DNA of 64,000 nt from Cryobacterium tepidiphilum (lineage in GTDB: Bacteria; Actinomycetota; Actinomycetes; Actinomycetales; Microbacteriaceae): positions 1-64,000 of the forward strand of contig NZ_RDSR01000017.1 of the NCBI RefSeq assembly GCF_003716325.1. Direction: 5' to 3'. Below are positions 24,668 through 33,620 of this stretch, piece by piece. Made by a program: the position numbers and the translations under genes. The notes beneath the pieces were generated by a model. The model made no database searches. It worked only from the letters and a program-made list of their open reading frames with translations, and had not been told where the DNA came from. Position 1 is the first letter of the stretch. Each line of letters starts with the position of its first letter.

Positions 24668-24680
24668 TCGTGCGAGCGGG

Positions 24681-25148
24681 TCAGGCCTTCCCCTCGGCCG
24701 ACTTCCGCTCCGCCTTCGCCTTGCCCTCGGCGAGGTAGGCCAGCCGGTGCAGCGTCTCGACGTTGCGGGCGTGCACCATGCTCTCGCGCACGGCGCCGGG
24801 AACGAACCGGGCGGGGCCGGCGACCGTGTCCTCGATCATCCGCACCCTGCACCCGTTCTCCGTCTCGCGCACGTCGATGGTGACGTGCGCCTCGCCGACC
24901 GGCCACGCCCGCGCCTTCAACAGCGCGTGCCGGGGCGGATCCCACTCCAGCATCGACGTGGCGTCATTCAGCAGCACCGGCCAGACACCGAAGGAATGGT
25001 GCAACGCACTCGACGGAGCTGGCCACGCCTCGTCGACCCCGCGCATCCGTGATGCACCCACCACCCAGCCCGGGTAGAGCCATCCGTTGCCGAGCACCTC
25101 GAACACATGGCGCGGCTCGCACTCCATGGTGCGGTAATTGGTCGCCAT
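24681..25148 (-). CDS. SRPBCC (START-like) family protein
   Basis: About 155 aa. The N-terminus NYRTMECEPRHVFEVLGNGWLYPGWVVGASRMR and the beta-strand/alpha pattern are those of small SRPBCC/polyketide-cyclase-like ligand-binding proteins; the C-terminus is a lysine/alanine-rich tail. It is the last gene of a three-gene operon, starting 4 bp after the phytoene-dehydrogenase-like gene, with AAAGGATG as ribosome-binding site. It probably binds or helps process a hydrophobic small molecule handled by the neighbouring oxidoreductase (inference). Confidence 0.75.
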   Translation of the reverse strand: MATNYRTMECEPRHVFEVLGNGWLYPGWVVGASRMRGVDEAWPAPSSALHHSFGVWPVLLNDATSMLEWDPPRHALLKARAWPVGEAHVTIDVRETENGCRVRMIEDTVAGPARFVPGAVRESMVHARNVETLHRLAYLAEGKAKAERKSAEGKA

Positions 25149-25152
25149 CAGG

Positions 25153-26625
25153 TCATCCTTTCGAGCCGGGGGAGAGGTCGGGCCCGTCGGTCATGCCGTA
25201 CTCGTGTCGCAGCGCCGACAGGGCGGCGCGCCAGCCGCAGAGCCCGTGCACGCCCGGGCCCGGAGGGGTGGACGACGAACAGAGGTAGACGCCGGGCAGC
25301 GGGGTCCGCCAGGGATCGGTGGAGAGCACCGGGCGCATCAGGAGCTGCTTCATGGTCACCTCGCCCGAGGCGATGTCTCCGCCCACATAGTTCGGGTCGT
25401 GGTTCTCAAGGTCGAGGGCGGTGCGGCTCGACGCCGCGAGAATCGTGTCGCGGAAACCGGGCGCGAAGCGCTCGATCTGTCGCGTGACGTGCTCCTGCTG
25501 GTCCACCCCCGAGTTCTGCGGCACGTGCGTGTACGCCCAGAGCACGTGCCGCCCCTCCGGCGCGCGACTGGGATCGAAGAGGGTCGGCTGCGACACCAGC
25601 ACATACGGGTCATCGGCGTGCTTCCCGCGCGCCACCTGGTTCTCGGCGCGGGCGATCTCCGCCCGGGTGCCGCCCACGTGAACGGTGCCGGCGCTTCGGA
25701 GCTCGGGGTTCTGCCACGGCACCGGATCCGACAGCGCGTAGTCCACCTTCGCGACGGCATTGCCGTACCGGAACGAGCGGAGCATCTGGCGGTACCCGGG
25801 CGGCAGCTCTTCGCCCGCCATCCGCAGCAGGGCGCGCGGCGTGACGTCGAGGAGCACCACCCGGGCAGGAGGAAGCTCATCAAGACTCCTGATGTAGCTG
25901 TCCGTGACGATCTCGCCGCCGTGCGCGACCAGGTCGTCGGCGAGCGCCCCGATGATGGAGCCGCTCCCGCCCAGCGGCACCGGCCAGCCGACCGAATGGG
26001 CGAAGGTGGCGAGGGTGAGTCCGGCGCCCGCGGTGGCGAGGCTCGGCAGCGACCGGATGGAGTGCGCGAACACGCCGGTGAGCATCGCCGGCGCCACTTC
26101 CCGCGAGAACCGCAGGTTCCACAGCGGGCTGCCCTGTTCGAGCACCCGCAAACCGAAACGGATGAGGGTGGCCGGGTGCGCGGGGATCCGCAACAGCTGG
26201 TCGCCGGTGAGCTCGGCCACCTCGCGCGAGTGCTCCACCAGCGGGGTGAACAGGTTCCGCCACGCGGGCCCGTCCGCGCCGAGGCCCGCCACGGTGCGTT
26301 CCAGGTCGTGCCAGGCGATGCCGGCGTTGCCGCCGGGCAACGGATGCCCATAGGAGATGTCGGGGATGGCCAGCCCGATGCGTTCGGGCAGCCCGAACCG
26401 GCGGAAGAACTCCGACGCGAGCGCCATCGGGTGCACGGCCGAGCACACGTCGTGCAGGAATCCCGGGAGGGTGAGCTCGCGCGTGCTCGCGCCGCCGCCG
26501 ATGTGCGATTCCTTCTCGTACACGCGCACGCTCAGGCCCGCGCGTGCCATGGTCACGGCCGCGGCGAGGCCGTTCGGGCCGGAGCCGACGACGATCGCGT
26601 CGACGTCGGTGCGGGCGGCCGTCAT
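25153..26625 (-). CDS. phytoene-dehydrogenase-like NAD(P)/FAD oxidoreductase
   Basis: About 490 aa. N-terminal FAD fold DVDAIVVGSGPNGLAAAVTMARAGLSVRVYEKESHIGGGASTREL and the C-terminal FAD-contact region PLPGVYLCSSSTPPGPGVHGLCGW place it in the CrtI/COG1233 family. No true carotenoid genes are nearby, so the substrate need not be phytoene. It overlaps the LLM gene upstream by four bases (ATGA) and is followed at 4 bp by the SRPBCC gene, indicating one operon. Confidence 0.82.
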   Translation of the reverse strand: MTAARTDVDAIVVGSGPNGLAAAVTMARAGLSVRVYEKESHIGGGASTRELTLPGFLHDVCSAVHPMALASEFFRRFGLPERIGLAIPDISYGHPLPGGNAGIAWHDLERTVAGLGADGPAWRNLFTPLVEHSREVAELTGDQLLRIPAHPATLIRFGLRVLEQGSPLWNLRFSREVAPAMLTGVFAHSIRSLPSLATAGAGLTLATFAHSVGWPVPLGGSGSIIGALADDLVAHGGEIVTDSYIRSLDELPPARVVLLDVTPRALLRMAGEELPPGYRQMLRSFRYGNAVAKVDYALSDPVPWQNPELRSAGTVHVGGTRAEIARAENQVARGKHADDPYVLVSQPTLFDPSRAPEGRHVLWAYTHVPQNSGVDQQEHVTRQIERFAPGFRDTILAASSRTALDLENHDPNYVGGDIASGEVTMKQLLMRPVLSTDPWRTPLPGVYLCSSSTPPGPGVHGLCGWRAALSALRHEYGMTDGPDLSPGSKG

Positions 26626-27605
26626 CCGCGGTCCAGCGCACGCAGCTTGTCGAGGAGCGGCCCTGCCGCCTGGGCCAGGAAGTCGTCCTGTCCCTCGTCG
26701 CCCACCTGGACGATCGCGATGTCGGTGTAGCCGGCCTCGATGAACGCCCTGGCGCTCTCGGCCAGTTCATCGAGGTCCGGTCCGCACGCGAGGGACGAGG
26801 CGACGTCCTCCGGCCGGACGAATTGCGACGCCCCGGCGAAGGCCTCGGGTGTGGGCAGGTTCGCGTTGACCGGCCAGCCGCCCGAGAACCAGCGGAACTG
26901 CTCGTGCGCCCGCTCCACCGCCGCCTGCTTGTCGTGGCCCCAGCAGATCGGCAGTTGCCCGATGATGCGAGCGGATGCCCCGTCGTCGCCGTGGGCCAAG
27001 CGCCACGCGTCCACGAGCGCGCGGTCGGGGATCGTGGAGATGAAGTGGTCGGCCAGCGGCGCGAACTGGGTGACCGACTTCGGCCCGGAGACCGCGATCC
27101 CGATGGGGACGCCGTCGTCCGGGAGATCCCAGATCTTCGCCGAGTCGACGCGGAAGTACTCGCCCTCCCAGGTCACGGTGTCACCGGAGTGCAGTTCACG
27201 GATGATGCGCACCGCCTCCTCGAGCATGTCGTGGCGTGCGTCGACGGCCGGCCAGCCCTCGCCGACGGCGTGCTCGTTGAGGTTCTCGCCGGAACCGAGG
27301 CCGAGGATGAACCGGCCGTCGGCGAGCAGCTGCATCGTGGCCGCCTTCTGCGCGATCACCGCCGGGTGGTAGCGGACGGTCGGGCAGGTGACGTAGGTGG
27401 CGAGCTCCACGCGGCTGGTCGCCTGAGCGACGGCGCCGAGCACCGACCAGGCGTAGGGCGCATGCCCCTGCGACGACAGCCAGGGGGAGTAGTGGTCGCT
27501 GGAGACCTCGAAGTCGTACCCCGCGTTCTCCGCGGCGATCGCGTACCGCACCAGGTCCTTCGGCCCGCTCTGTTCGGTCATGAGGGTATAGCCGAATCGC
27601 GTCAT
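26622..27605 (-). CDS. LLM-class F420-dependent oxidoreductase
   Basis: About 327 aa. It resembles the F420-dependent glucose-6-phosphate-dehydrogenase-like subfamily: MTRFGYTLMTEQSGPKDLVRYAIAAENAGYDFEVSSDHYSPW, then LATYVTCPTVRYHPAVIAQKAATMQLLADGRFILGLGSGENLNEH, and the C-terminal PDLDELAESARAFIEAGYTDIAI. Substrate uncertain: the subfamily includes hydroxymycolate and other dehydrogenases besides sugar phosphates. It implies that the host makes cofactor F420. First gene of the operon that continues with the CrtI-like and SRPBCC proteins. Confidence 0.85.
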   Translation of the reverse strand: MTRFGYTLMTEQSGPKDLVRYAIAAENAGYDFEVSSDHYSPWLSSQGHAPYAWSVLGAVAQATSRVELATYVTCPTVRYHPAVIAQKAATMQLLADGRFILGLGSGENLNEHAVGEGWPAVDARHDMLEEAVRIIRELHSGDTVTWEGEYFRVDSAKIWDLPDDGVPIGIAVSGPKSVTQFAPLADHFISTIPDRALVDAWRLAHGDDGASARIIGQLPICWGHDKQAAVERAHEQFRWFSGGWPVNANLPTPEAFAGASQFVRPEDVASSLACGPDLDELAESARAFIEAGYTDIAIVQVGDEGQDDFLAQAAGPLLDKLRALDRG

Positions 27606-27665
27606 GCTGCCACGCTGTCACCGGTCCTGCGCATCGTCAAGCCGTGCACGGCGCGGCAGCAGCGG

Positions 27666-28259
27666 TCAGTCGTCGAAGCCGCGGGCGGTGAGGGCCTCGC
27701 CGATCGCGTCCGCGGCGTACAGCGACCGCACCACCACCGGCACCGCGAGGGCGACGAGGGAGCGTTCCTGCCCGCGCGCCCGGCGCGCTTCGGCCACCTC
27801 CTTCACGATATCGGTGACGAGGGGAACACACCGGATCACGAGGGCGATGAGCAGCCCCACCCGGTCGGCGTCCACGAACCGGCCCCAGGGCCGGAGCAGA
27901 GCTTCGCAGGCCGCCAGCACACTGCTCACCGTGGTGGTGAGGGTGAAGAGCGCGGCGAGAGCCACCGCGATGATGAGCCGTGCGGCCATGAGACCGGCCT
28001 CCGGCCACCCGGCGAACAACGCCTGCAGGGGCACGGCGACGATCAGCAGCCAGAGCACCGGTGCCACCTGCCGCCAGGCGACGCCGAGCGGCACCCGGGC
28101 GAGGGCGAAGAGGGCGGCCAGGAGCGTGGAGGCGACCGCGACGGCGACCGGTCCGCGCATGAATGCGAGCAGGGACACGCCGACCGCGAGCAGCAGCAGC
28201 TTCAGCAGCGTGGGCGTACGGTGCACGACCGAGCGGCCCGGCAGGTAGAGCCCGATCAC
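27666..28259 (-). CDS. bioN: ECF transporter transmembrane (T) component
   Basis: About 197 aa, several membrane helices, with the EcfT coupling-helix region LVDADRVGLLIALVIRCVPLVTDIVKEVAEARRARG (Ala-Arg-Arg motif). It couples ATP hydrolysis by the A component to the S component BioY. GTG 28259 follows AAAGGAG. Last gene of the bioY-ATPase-T operon. Confidence 0.88.
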   Translation of the reverse strand: MIGLYLPGRSVVHRTPTLLKLLLLAVGVSLLAFMRGPVAVAVASTLLAALFALARVPLGVAWRQVAPVLWLLIVAVPLQALFAGWPEAGLMAARLIIAVALAALFTLTTTVSSVLAACEALLRPWGRFVDADRVGLLIALVIRCVPLVTDIVKEVAEARRARGQERSLVALAVPVVVRSLYAADAIGEALTARGFDD

Positions 28260-28290
28260 GGCAGTGCTCCTTTCATCGTCCGCGCCCTAT

Positions 28291-28971
28291 TCAGGCCAGC
28301 AGCGCGTCGTAGGCGGCGAGGGCGACCGCCGGCGTCGCATCCGCTGCCACGCGGCCCTCGTCGATGACGATGACCCGGTCGAAGGCCGGCAGCAGCTCCA
28401 GCTGGTGCGTGACGACGATCACCTGCTGGGGCAGGCCCGCCAGCAGCGCGCCGATCCGGCGGCCGTTGCGGGCGTCGAGCAGGGTTGTCGGCTCGTCGGC
28501 CACGACGATGGCCGGCTCGGCGACCAGCACCGCGGCGAGCGCCAGCAGCTGCTTCTGGCCGCCGGAGAGACGGTGCGACGGATGCTCCGCGTGGCCGGCG
28601 AGCCCGAACCGGTCCAGCGCGGCGTCGGTGCGAGTCGAGATCTCGGCGGCGCTCAGCCCTCGCCCGCGCAGGGTGAAGGCGACATCCTCCCGGACGGTCG
28701 GCATGACGATCTGGTTGTCGGGGTTGGTGAACACGAACCCCACCCGGCGGCGCACCTCGCGGCCGCGGCGTCCCACGTCCAGGCCGTCGACGGTGACGCG
28801 CCCGACGTCCGGAGTCACGAGGCCGTTGATCATCCGGGCGAGCGTGGACTTGCCGGAGCCGTTGGCGCCCACGATGCCGATCCGGTGCTCGGCCAGGCGC
28901 AGCGTGATGTCGCGGAGCACCTCGCGCTCGCCGAACGCGTGCGAGACCTGCGCGAACTCGACGACGCTCAC
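28291..28971 (-). CDS. bioM: ECF transporter ATP-binding (A) component
   Basis: About 226 aa ABC ATPase: Walker A GANGSGKST, Q-loop FTNPDNQ, signature HRLSGGQKQLLALA, Walker B AIVVADEPT, H-loop VTHQ. It powers the biotin ECF importer. The frame is open upstream, but GTG 28971 overlaps the bioY stop (GTGA) and yields the normal start VSVVEFAQVSHAFG. Confidence 0.9.
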   Translation of the reverse strand: MSVVEFAQVSHAFGEREVLRDITLRLAEHRIGIVGANGSGKSTLARMINGLVTPDVGRVTVDGLDVGRRGREVRRRVGFVFTNPDNQIVMPTVREDVAFTLRGRGLSAAEISTRTDAALDRFGLAGHAEHPSHRLSGGQKQLLALAAVLVAEPAIVVADEPTTLLDARNGRRIGALLAGLPQQVIVVTHQLELLPAFDRVIVIDEGRVAADATPAVALAAYDALLA

Positions 28972-29582
28972 GGGGTGAGGACGGCGGCCCTGTCGCGCCG
29001 GACACCGGGGATGAGGCCCGGGTAGGCCCGGTGCACCTGCCGCGCCACGAGCACGGTGATGACGACCTTGATCAGGTCGCCCGGAAGGAAGACGACGCAA
29101 CCGGCGAACGCCGACCAGAGCGGCAGCCCCAGGTTGAGTGCCGTGACGGGAGCACCGACGAGGTACACCGCCACGACGCCGCCGAGGAAGGTCGCACCGA
29201 GCGCCGGCCAGAACGGATACCGCGGCAACAGCCGGGCGGTGAGCCAGCCGGTCACGGCGGCCCCGAGGAGCCAGCCGTACGGATACCCGGCTGCGGGCGA
29301 CGTGGTGAACCAGACGATGCCGCCGCGACCCCCGGAGAGGAGCGGCAGGCCCGCCGCGGCCAGCGCGTCGAACAGGAGCACGGCGAGGAACCCCTTGCGG
29401 GCGCCGAGGATCGCTCCGGCCAGCATGACCCCGAGGGTCTGGAACGTGATCGGAACGGCCAGGCCGCCGATGCTCAGGCCGCCGGGCAGCCCGAGGGCGG
29501 CGATCAGTGCGGCGAAGATCGCGATCTGGGCGAGGTCGCGGGCCGTGAGCGAGCGGGGGCGCCGGGAAGAAGCTGCGGTCAT
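28968..29582 (-). CDS. bioY: biotin transporter S component BioY
   Basis: About 204 aa with six hydrophobic segments. Family motifs: PITFQTLGVMLAGAILGARKGFLAVLLFDALAAAGLPLLSGGRGG, AAGYPYGWLLGAAVTGWL and FLPGDLIKVVI. It binds biotin in the membrane and with the A and T components imports it. ATG 29582 with GGTGAG is preferred to the upstream ATG at 29612. No BioQ- or BirA-type operator is clearly recognised. Confidence 0.92.
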   Translation of the reverse strand: MTAASSRRPRSLTARDLAQIAIFAALIAALGLPGGLSIGGLAVPITFQTLGVMLAGAILGARKGFLAVLLFDALAAAGLPLLSGGRGGIVWFTTSPAAGYPYGWLLGAAVTGWLTARLLPRYPFWPALGATFLGGVVAVYLVGAPVTALNLGLPLWSAFAGCVVFLPGDLIKVVITVLVARQVHRAYPGLIPGVRRDRAAVLTP

Positions 29583-29659
29583 GCTCACCAATTTAAAAGG
29601 TATGCCGGGCACGGCGCAGACGACGTCCTACAAAGAAACGCCGGGATCTCTGGACGGCG

Positions 29660-31459
29660 TCACTTCGCGACCGACTGCGTGGGGGACTGGCTGCCCGCGA
29701 CGATCGCGTCGACGGCACGCACGAGTGCGAGGTGCGAGAAGGCCTGCGGCGTGTTGCCCGCCTGGTGCCCGCTGTGCACGTCGTATTCCTCCGAGAGCAG
29801 CCCCACGTCGTTGGGAAGCTCGGCGAGGCGGTCCATCAGCTTCTTGGCGTCGTCCATCCGTCCCGAGGTCGCATACTGCTCCACGAGCCAGTAGGAGCAG
29901 GCCAGGAACGGATGCTCGCCCGGCGGCAGGCCATCGACCGACGCATGCGTGATGTAGCGCATGAGCAGGCCGTCCCGCAGCAGGTCCTCCTCGATGGCGG
30001 CCACGGTCCCCAGCATCCGCGGGTCGTCGGGCTCGCAGTAGCCCACCTGGGGGAGCACCAGCAGCGACGCGTCCACCTGCTCGCTGCCGAAGAACTGGGT
30101 GTAGCTGTTGCGGGACACGCTGAACCCGCGGTCCTCGATGTCGCGTCGCACACGGTCGCGCATCGCTTCCCAGCGCTTCAAGGGTCCTTCCAGCCCGAAC
30201 TCGGTGATGCCGCGCACCGCACGGTCGAAGGCCGCCCACACCATCACCCGGGAGTGGGTGAACTCGCGAGCCGGGCCGCGCATCTCCCACAGGCCCTGGT
30301 CGGGGCGGTGCCAGTTCTGTTCCAGGAAGGCCATCAGCGCACGCTGCAGCGGCCAGGAGAACTGGGTCTCCTCCACGCCGGCGACGCGTGCAGCGTGCAG
30401 GGCCACCATGACCTCCCCGATCACGTCGGACTGGAACTGGGCGACCGCGGCGTTCCCCACCCGCACGGGCGTGGAGTCCCGGTAGCCGGGAAGGCTCGGC
30501 AGCACGCGCTCCGGCAGGTAACGCTCGCCGGCCAGCCCGTACATGATCTGCACGTCGTTCGGGTCGCCGGCGATGGCGCGCAGCAGCCACAGCCGCCACT
30601 GCTCCGCCTCGTTCTCGTAGCCGTGCGAGAGCAGCACCTCGAGGGCGAGGGACGCGTCGCGGAGCCACACGTACCGGTAGTCCCAGTTGCGGTTGCCGCC
30701 GAAGCTCTCGGGCAGCGATGTCGTGGCGGCGGCCACGATGCCGCCGGTCGTCTCATGGGTGAGGGCGCGAAGCACCAGCATCGAGCGGATGACGTCGGAA
30801 TAGTACGGGCCCTCGTGGCTGCAGGCCTTGGCCCACTTGTTCCACCATTCCTCCGTCTGCTCGAACGCCTTGTCGACATCCGTTGCCGAGGGCGTCGGCC
30901 GGTGGGAGGGATACCAGGTCATCTGGATGTCGACGCGGTCGCCGTCGGAGACGGTGAAGTCCGAGGTGTGACGGTGATCCGACGGCCGCAGGTGCGGGCC
31001 ACGCACCACGATGGCGTCGGGGCCGGCGACGGCGATGAGGCCGTTCACCGGTTCGTCCTGCAACTGGCGCACCCATGGCACGGTGGACGCGTAGGAGAAA
31101 CGGATGCGCAGGTCCTGCGTCATCTCCACCGAGCCGGAGACCCCGCGCACCAAGCGCACCAGGTCGGCGCGCCCGTCGCCGTGCGGCATGAAGTCGATGA
31201 CTTCGGCGACGCCGGTCTCGGTCGTCCAGGTGGTCTTCAGGATGAAGGTGTCGCCGATGTATTCACGCTCGCACGTGGCGTCCAGGTCGGCGGGGCGCAC
31301 CAGCCAGCGGCCGTGGTCCTCGTTGCCGAGGAGGGCCCCGAACAGCGAGGCGGAGTCGTAACGCGGAAGGCAGAGCCAATCGATACTGCCGTTGCGTCCG
31401 ACCATGGCCCCGGAGTGGCAATCGCTGATGAGTGCATAGTCTTCGATGTTCAGTGCCAT
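29660..31459 (-). CDS. glycoside hydrolase family 15 protein (glucoamylase/trehalase type)
   Basis: About 599 aa. N-terminal beta-domain starting MALNIEDYALISDCHSGAMVGRNGSIDWLCLPRYDSASLFGALLG, typical of bacterial GH15, then the (alpha/alpha)6 barrel with FGGNRNWDYRYVWLRDASLALEVLL (acid-base region) and the C-terminal ACSYWLVEQYATSGRMDDA...GLLSEEYDV with the catalytic-base glutamate. No signal peptide. It likely releases glucose from maltooligosaccharides or trehalose; the choice is not visible. Divergent from the Zwf-like gene across 29 bp. Confidence 0.88.
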   Translation of the reverse strand: MALNIEDYALISDCHSGAMVGRNGSIDWLCLPRYDSASLFGALLGNEDHGRWLVRPADLDATCEREYIGDTFILKTTWTTETGVAEVIDFMPHGDGRADLVRLVRGVSGSVEMTQDLRIRFSYASTVPWVRQLQDEPVNGLIAVAGPDAIVVRGPHLRPSDHRHTSDFTVSDGDRVDIQMTWYPSHRPTPSATDVDKAFEQTEEWWNKWAKACSHEGPYYSDVIRSMLVLRALTHETTGGIVAAATTSLPESFGGNRNWDYRYVWLRDASLALEVLLSHGYENEAEQWRLWLLRAIAGDPNDVQIMYGLAGERYLPERVLPSLPGYRDSTPVRVGNAAVAQFQSDVIGEVMVALHAARVAGVEETQFSWPLQRALMAFLEQNWHRPDQGLWEMRGPAREFTHSRVMVWAAFDRAVRGITEFGLEGPLKRWEAMRDRVRRDIEDRGFSVSRNSYTQFFGSEQVDASLLVLPQVGYCEPDDPRMLGTVAAIEEDLLRDGLLMRYITHASVDGLPPGEHPFLACSYWLVEQYATSGRMDDAKKLMDRLAELPNDVGLLSEEYDVHSGHQAGNTPQAFSHLALVRAVDAIVAGSQSPTQSVAK

Positions 31460-31476
31460 TCGTCCATACTTCCAGC

Positions 31477-31482
31477 TAGCGT
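31477..31482 (+). promoter_or_regulatory. leaderless -10 box of the Zwf-like gene
   Basis: TAGCGT, then six bases, then ATG 31489. Confidence 0.45.
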
Positions 31483-31488
31483 CGGAAT

Positions 31489-32865
31489 ATGGACCAGACG
31501 ATCTCAACTCTCTTGATTCTCGGAGCCAGCGGAGACTTGTCGTCCCGGTTGCTGCTGCCCGCCCTCGGCCAGCTCCTCACCAAGCAGCCCGGCTACGACG
31601 TGCACCTCGTCGGCTCGGGCATCGAAGACCTGGGTCCCGACGCGTGGAAGACGCTCGTCAGCACCGCGTTCGCGTCGACCGATTCCCAGGGCCCCGCCGT
31701 CGACTCCTTGCTGGCCGGCACCCACTACCAGCAGGCCGACGTCACGAAGGCCGACGATCTGACGACGCTGCTGGGGCTGTGCACCGGTGCCCCGGCGATC
31801 TACTTCGCCCTCCCGCCGGCGGTCACCGCTAAGGTCTGCGACGCGCTCTCCGAGATCGACCTGCCCGAGGGCACCCAGCTGGCGATGGAGAAGCCGTTCG
31901 GAACCGACGAACGGGGCGCACGGGAGCTGAACGCGCGCATCGCCCGGCTCGTGCCCGAGAACCAGGTGCATCGCGTCGACCACTTCCTCGGCCACTCCAC
32001 CGTGTTCAACATACTGGGGCTGCGCTTCGCCAACCAGATCTTCGAGCCGGTCTGGGACAGCAACCACATCGAGAAGGTCGACATCGTGTTCGACGAGCAA
32101 CTGGGACTCGAGGGGCGGGCGCGGTACTACGACCACGCCGGCGCTCTGGTCGACATGCTGCAGAGCCACCTGCTGCAGGTGCTGTCGATCGTGGCCATGG
32201 AACCGCCCGCCACCCTGGAGGCCGGTGACCTGCGCGACGCCAAGGGCATGGTGCTGCGTGCCACCCACGTCTACGACGACGACCCCGCCGCCCACAGCCG
32301 CCGCGCCCGCTACACGGCGGGATCCATCGCCGACCGCCACTTCGTCTCCTACGTCGACGAGCCCGGGGTCGACCCGGCGAACCACACCGAGACCCTCGCC
32401 GAGGTCACCGTGGGGATCGAGAACTGGCGCTGGGCCGGCGTGCCGTTCACGCTCCGCTCCGGGAAGGCACTCGGCGAACGCCGGCGGGAGGTCGTCATCA
32501 CGTTCAAGCCCGCCGCCCACATCCCCACCGGCCTGACCGGCGCTAAGGAGCCGACGGTGCTGCGCATCTTCATCGGGCCCGACAAGATGTCGCTGGAACT
32601 CAACATCAACGGCCCGGGCGACCCGTACACGATCGAGCGCGTGAGCCTCGACGCCACGTTCGAGGCCGGCCAGTACCGGGCCTACGGCGAAGTGCTCGGG
32701 GGCATCCTCGCCGGCGATCCGTCCTTGTCGGTGCGCGGCGACACCGCGGAGCAGTGCTGGCGGATCGTGCAGCCCGTGCTCGACGCCTGGCGGGCCGACG
32801 AGGTGCCGCTCGACGAGTATGCGGCCGGCTCCGAGGGGCCGGCGAACTGGAACCGCGTGGGCTGA
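31489..32865 (+). CDS. zwf: glucose-6-phosphate dehydrogenase family protein with altered active-site motif
   Basis: About 458 aa. NAD(P)-binding LGASGDLSSRLLLPAL (residues ~11-26), the EKPFG block (134-138) and the catalytic block RVDHFLGHSTVFN (from 162). Canonical enzymes read GASGDLAKRKL and RIDHYLGK, so both the early lysine and the substrate-phosphate lysine are replaced here. The catalytic histidine is kept. It may therefore be a divergent dehydrogenase with a different sugar or cofactor preference. Likely leaderless. Ends three bases before a convergent hypothetical gene. Confidence 0.8.
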   Translation: MDQTISTLLILGASGDLSSRLLLPALGQLLTKQPGYDVHLVGSGIEDLGPDAWKTLVSTAFASTDSQGPAVDSLLAGTHYQQADVTKADDLTTLLGLCTGAPAIYFALPPAVTAKVCDALSEIDLPEGTQLAMEKPFGTDERGARELNARIARLVPENQVHRVDHFLGHSTVFNILGLRFANQIFEPVWDSNHIEKVDIVFDEQLGLEGRARYYDHAGALVDMLQSHLLQVLSIVAMEPPATLEAGDLRDAKGMVLRATHVYDDDPAAHSRRARYTAGSIADRHFVSYVDEPGVDPANHTETLAEVTVGIENWRWAGVPFTLRSGKALGERRREVVITFKPAAHIPTGLTGAKEPTVLRIFIGPDKMSLELNINGPGDPYTIERVSLDATFEAGQYRAYGEVLGGILAGDPSLSVRGDTAEQCWRIVQPVLDAWRADEVPLDEYAAGSEGPANWNRVG

Positions 32866-32868
32866 GCC

Positions 32869-33273
32869 TCAGGCGACCAGCCGGGTCTCCGCGCCGCGCA
32901 CGGGGAGTTCGACGGGGTCGGTGACGGTGGCGCGGCGCGGGTCCGCCCAGACCGAGATCGGCGCGGGTTCCCAGGGGAGCGCGACCGGCTCCTGGATGTC
33001 CGCCGCGAGGGTTTCGCCGCGCAGCGCCGCCCTCTCGCGCTCCAGCAGCCCGGCCAGGTCCCGGGCGATCTCGCCGGCCTTCAGGTCGTGGAAGATCGTG
33101 TCGGTGTCGTCGCTCGAGCGGGGGACGAGCGTCCAGGCGCCCTGCGCACCGACGAGTTTCGAGAGGGCGCCCTGCAGCAGGTCGAGGGTTTCCTGGGCGG
33201 AGAGTTCAGGCGCGGGAACCGGAACGGCCGGAGCCTTGACGGCTGCGGCCACGTGACGTCGACGACCAAACAC
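32869..33273 (-). CDS. hypothetical protein
   Basis: About 134 aa, soluble, proline/alanine-rich N-terminus (VFGRRRHVAAAVKAPAVPVPAPELSAQETLDLLQGALSKLVG). I do not recognise a family. GTG 33273 is preferred because AAAGGGG lies ahead of it; the frame extends to 33351 without a ribosome-binding site. It converges on the Zwf-like gene. Confidence 0.6.
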   Translation of the reverse strand: MFGRRRHVAAAVKAPAVPVPAPELSAQETLDLLQGALSKLVGAQGAWTLVPRSSDDTDTIFHDLKAGEIARDLAGLLERERAALRGETLAADIQEPVALPWEPAPISVWADPRRATVTDPVELPVRGAETRLVA

Positions 33274-33365
33274 GGCAGGCCCCTTTCGAACCGGAAAACG
33301 AGATGTGTTTCCCGAGTCTGGGGCACGGCAGGGTGAACGCCGACGGGACACGCCGAAGATTCAAG

Positions 33366-33575
33366 TTAAGAATGAAGCTTAAGCTTCTCGTGCTCGTCGT
33401 TGCGCTCCCGCGCGTCGATGATCACGGTGCCGATCGCCGTCGCCGTGCTGAGGGCCCAGCCGAGCCAGAGCAGGAGCAGTCTCCAGTCGCGAGGCCCGGT
33501 GCGCGTGGCGCGCACGGCATTCCATCCCCCCGAGACCACGCCGATCATCGCACTGCTGAACACAAATTTGCGCAT
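33366..33575 (-). CDS. small membrane protein of unknown function
   Basis: About 69 aa. One or two hydrophobic stretches (KFVFSSAMIGVVSGGWNAV and WRLLLLWLGWALSTATAIGTVII) and a charged C-terminus rich in Lys/Glu. A strong GGGAGGAC ribosome-binding site precedes ATG 33575, which is the main reason to call it. Confidence 0.6.
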   Translation of the reverse strand: MRKFVFSSAMIGVVSGGWNAVRATRTGPRDWRLLLLWLGWALSTATAIGTVIIDARERNDEHEKLKLHS

Positions 33576-33620
33576 GCCTGTCCTCCCGCCCCCACGCTAC
33601 CCCCGACACCCCCTTTCGCC

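Larger units (their letters stand above)
24299..24680. other. 382-bp gene-free region with palindrome, hairpins and terminator
   Basis: No codon-supported gene. It holds, in order, a 44-bp perfect palindrome (24456-24499), a TAACCT -10-like box (24557), a small hairpin (24582-24602) and a strong GC hairpin with a T run (24627-24667). The latter three look like one small transcription unit on the + strand. Confidence 0.6.
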
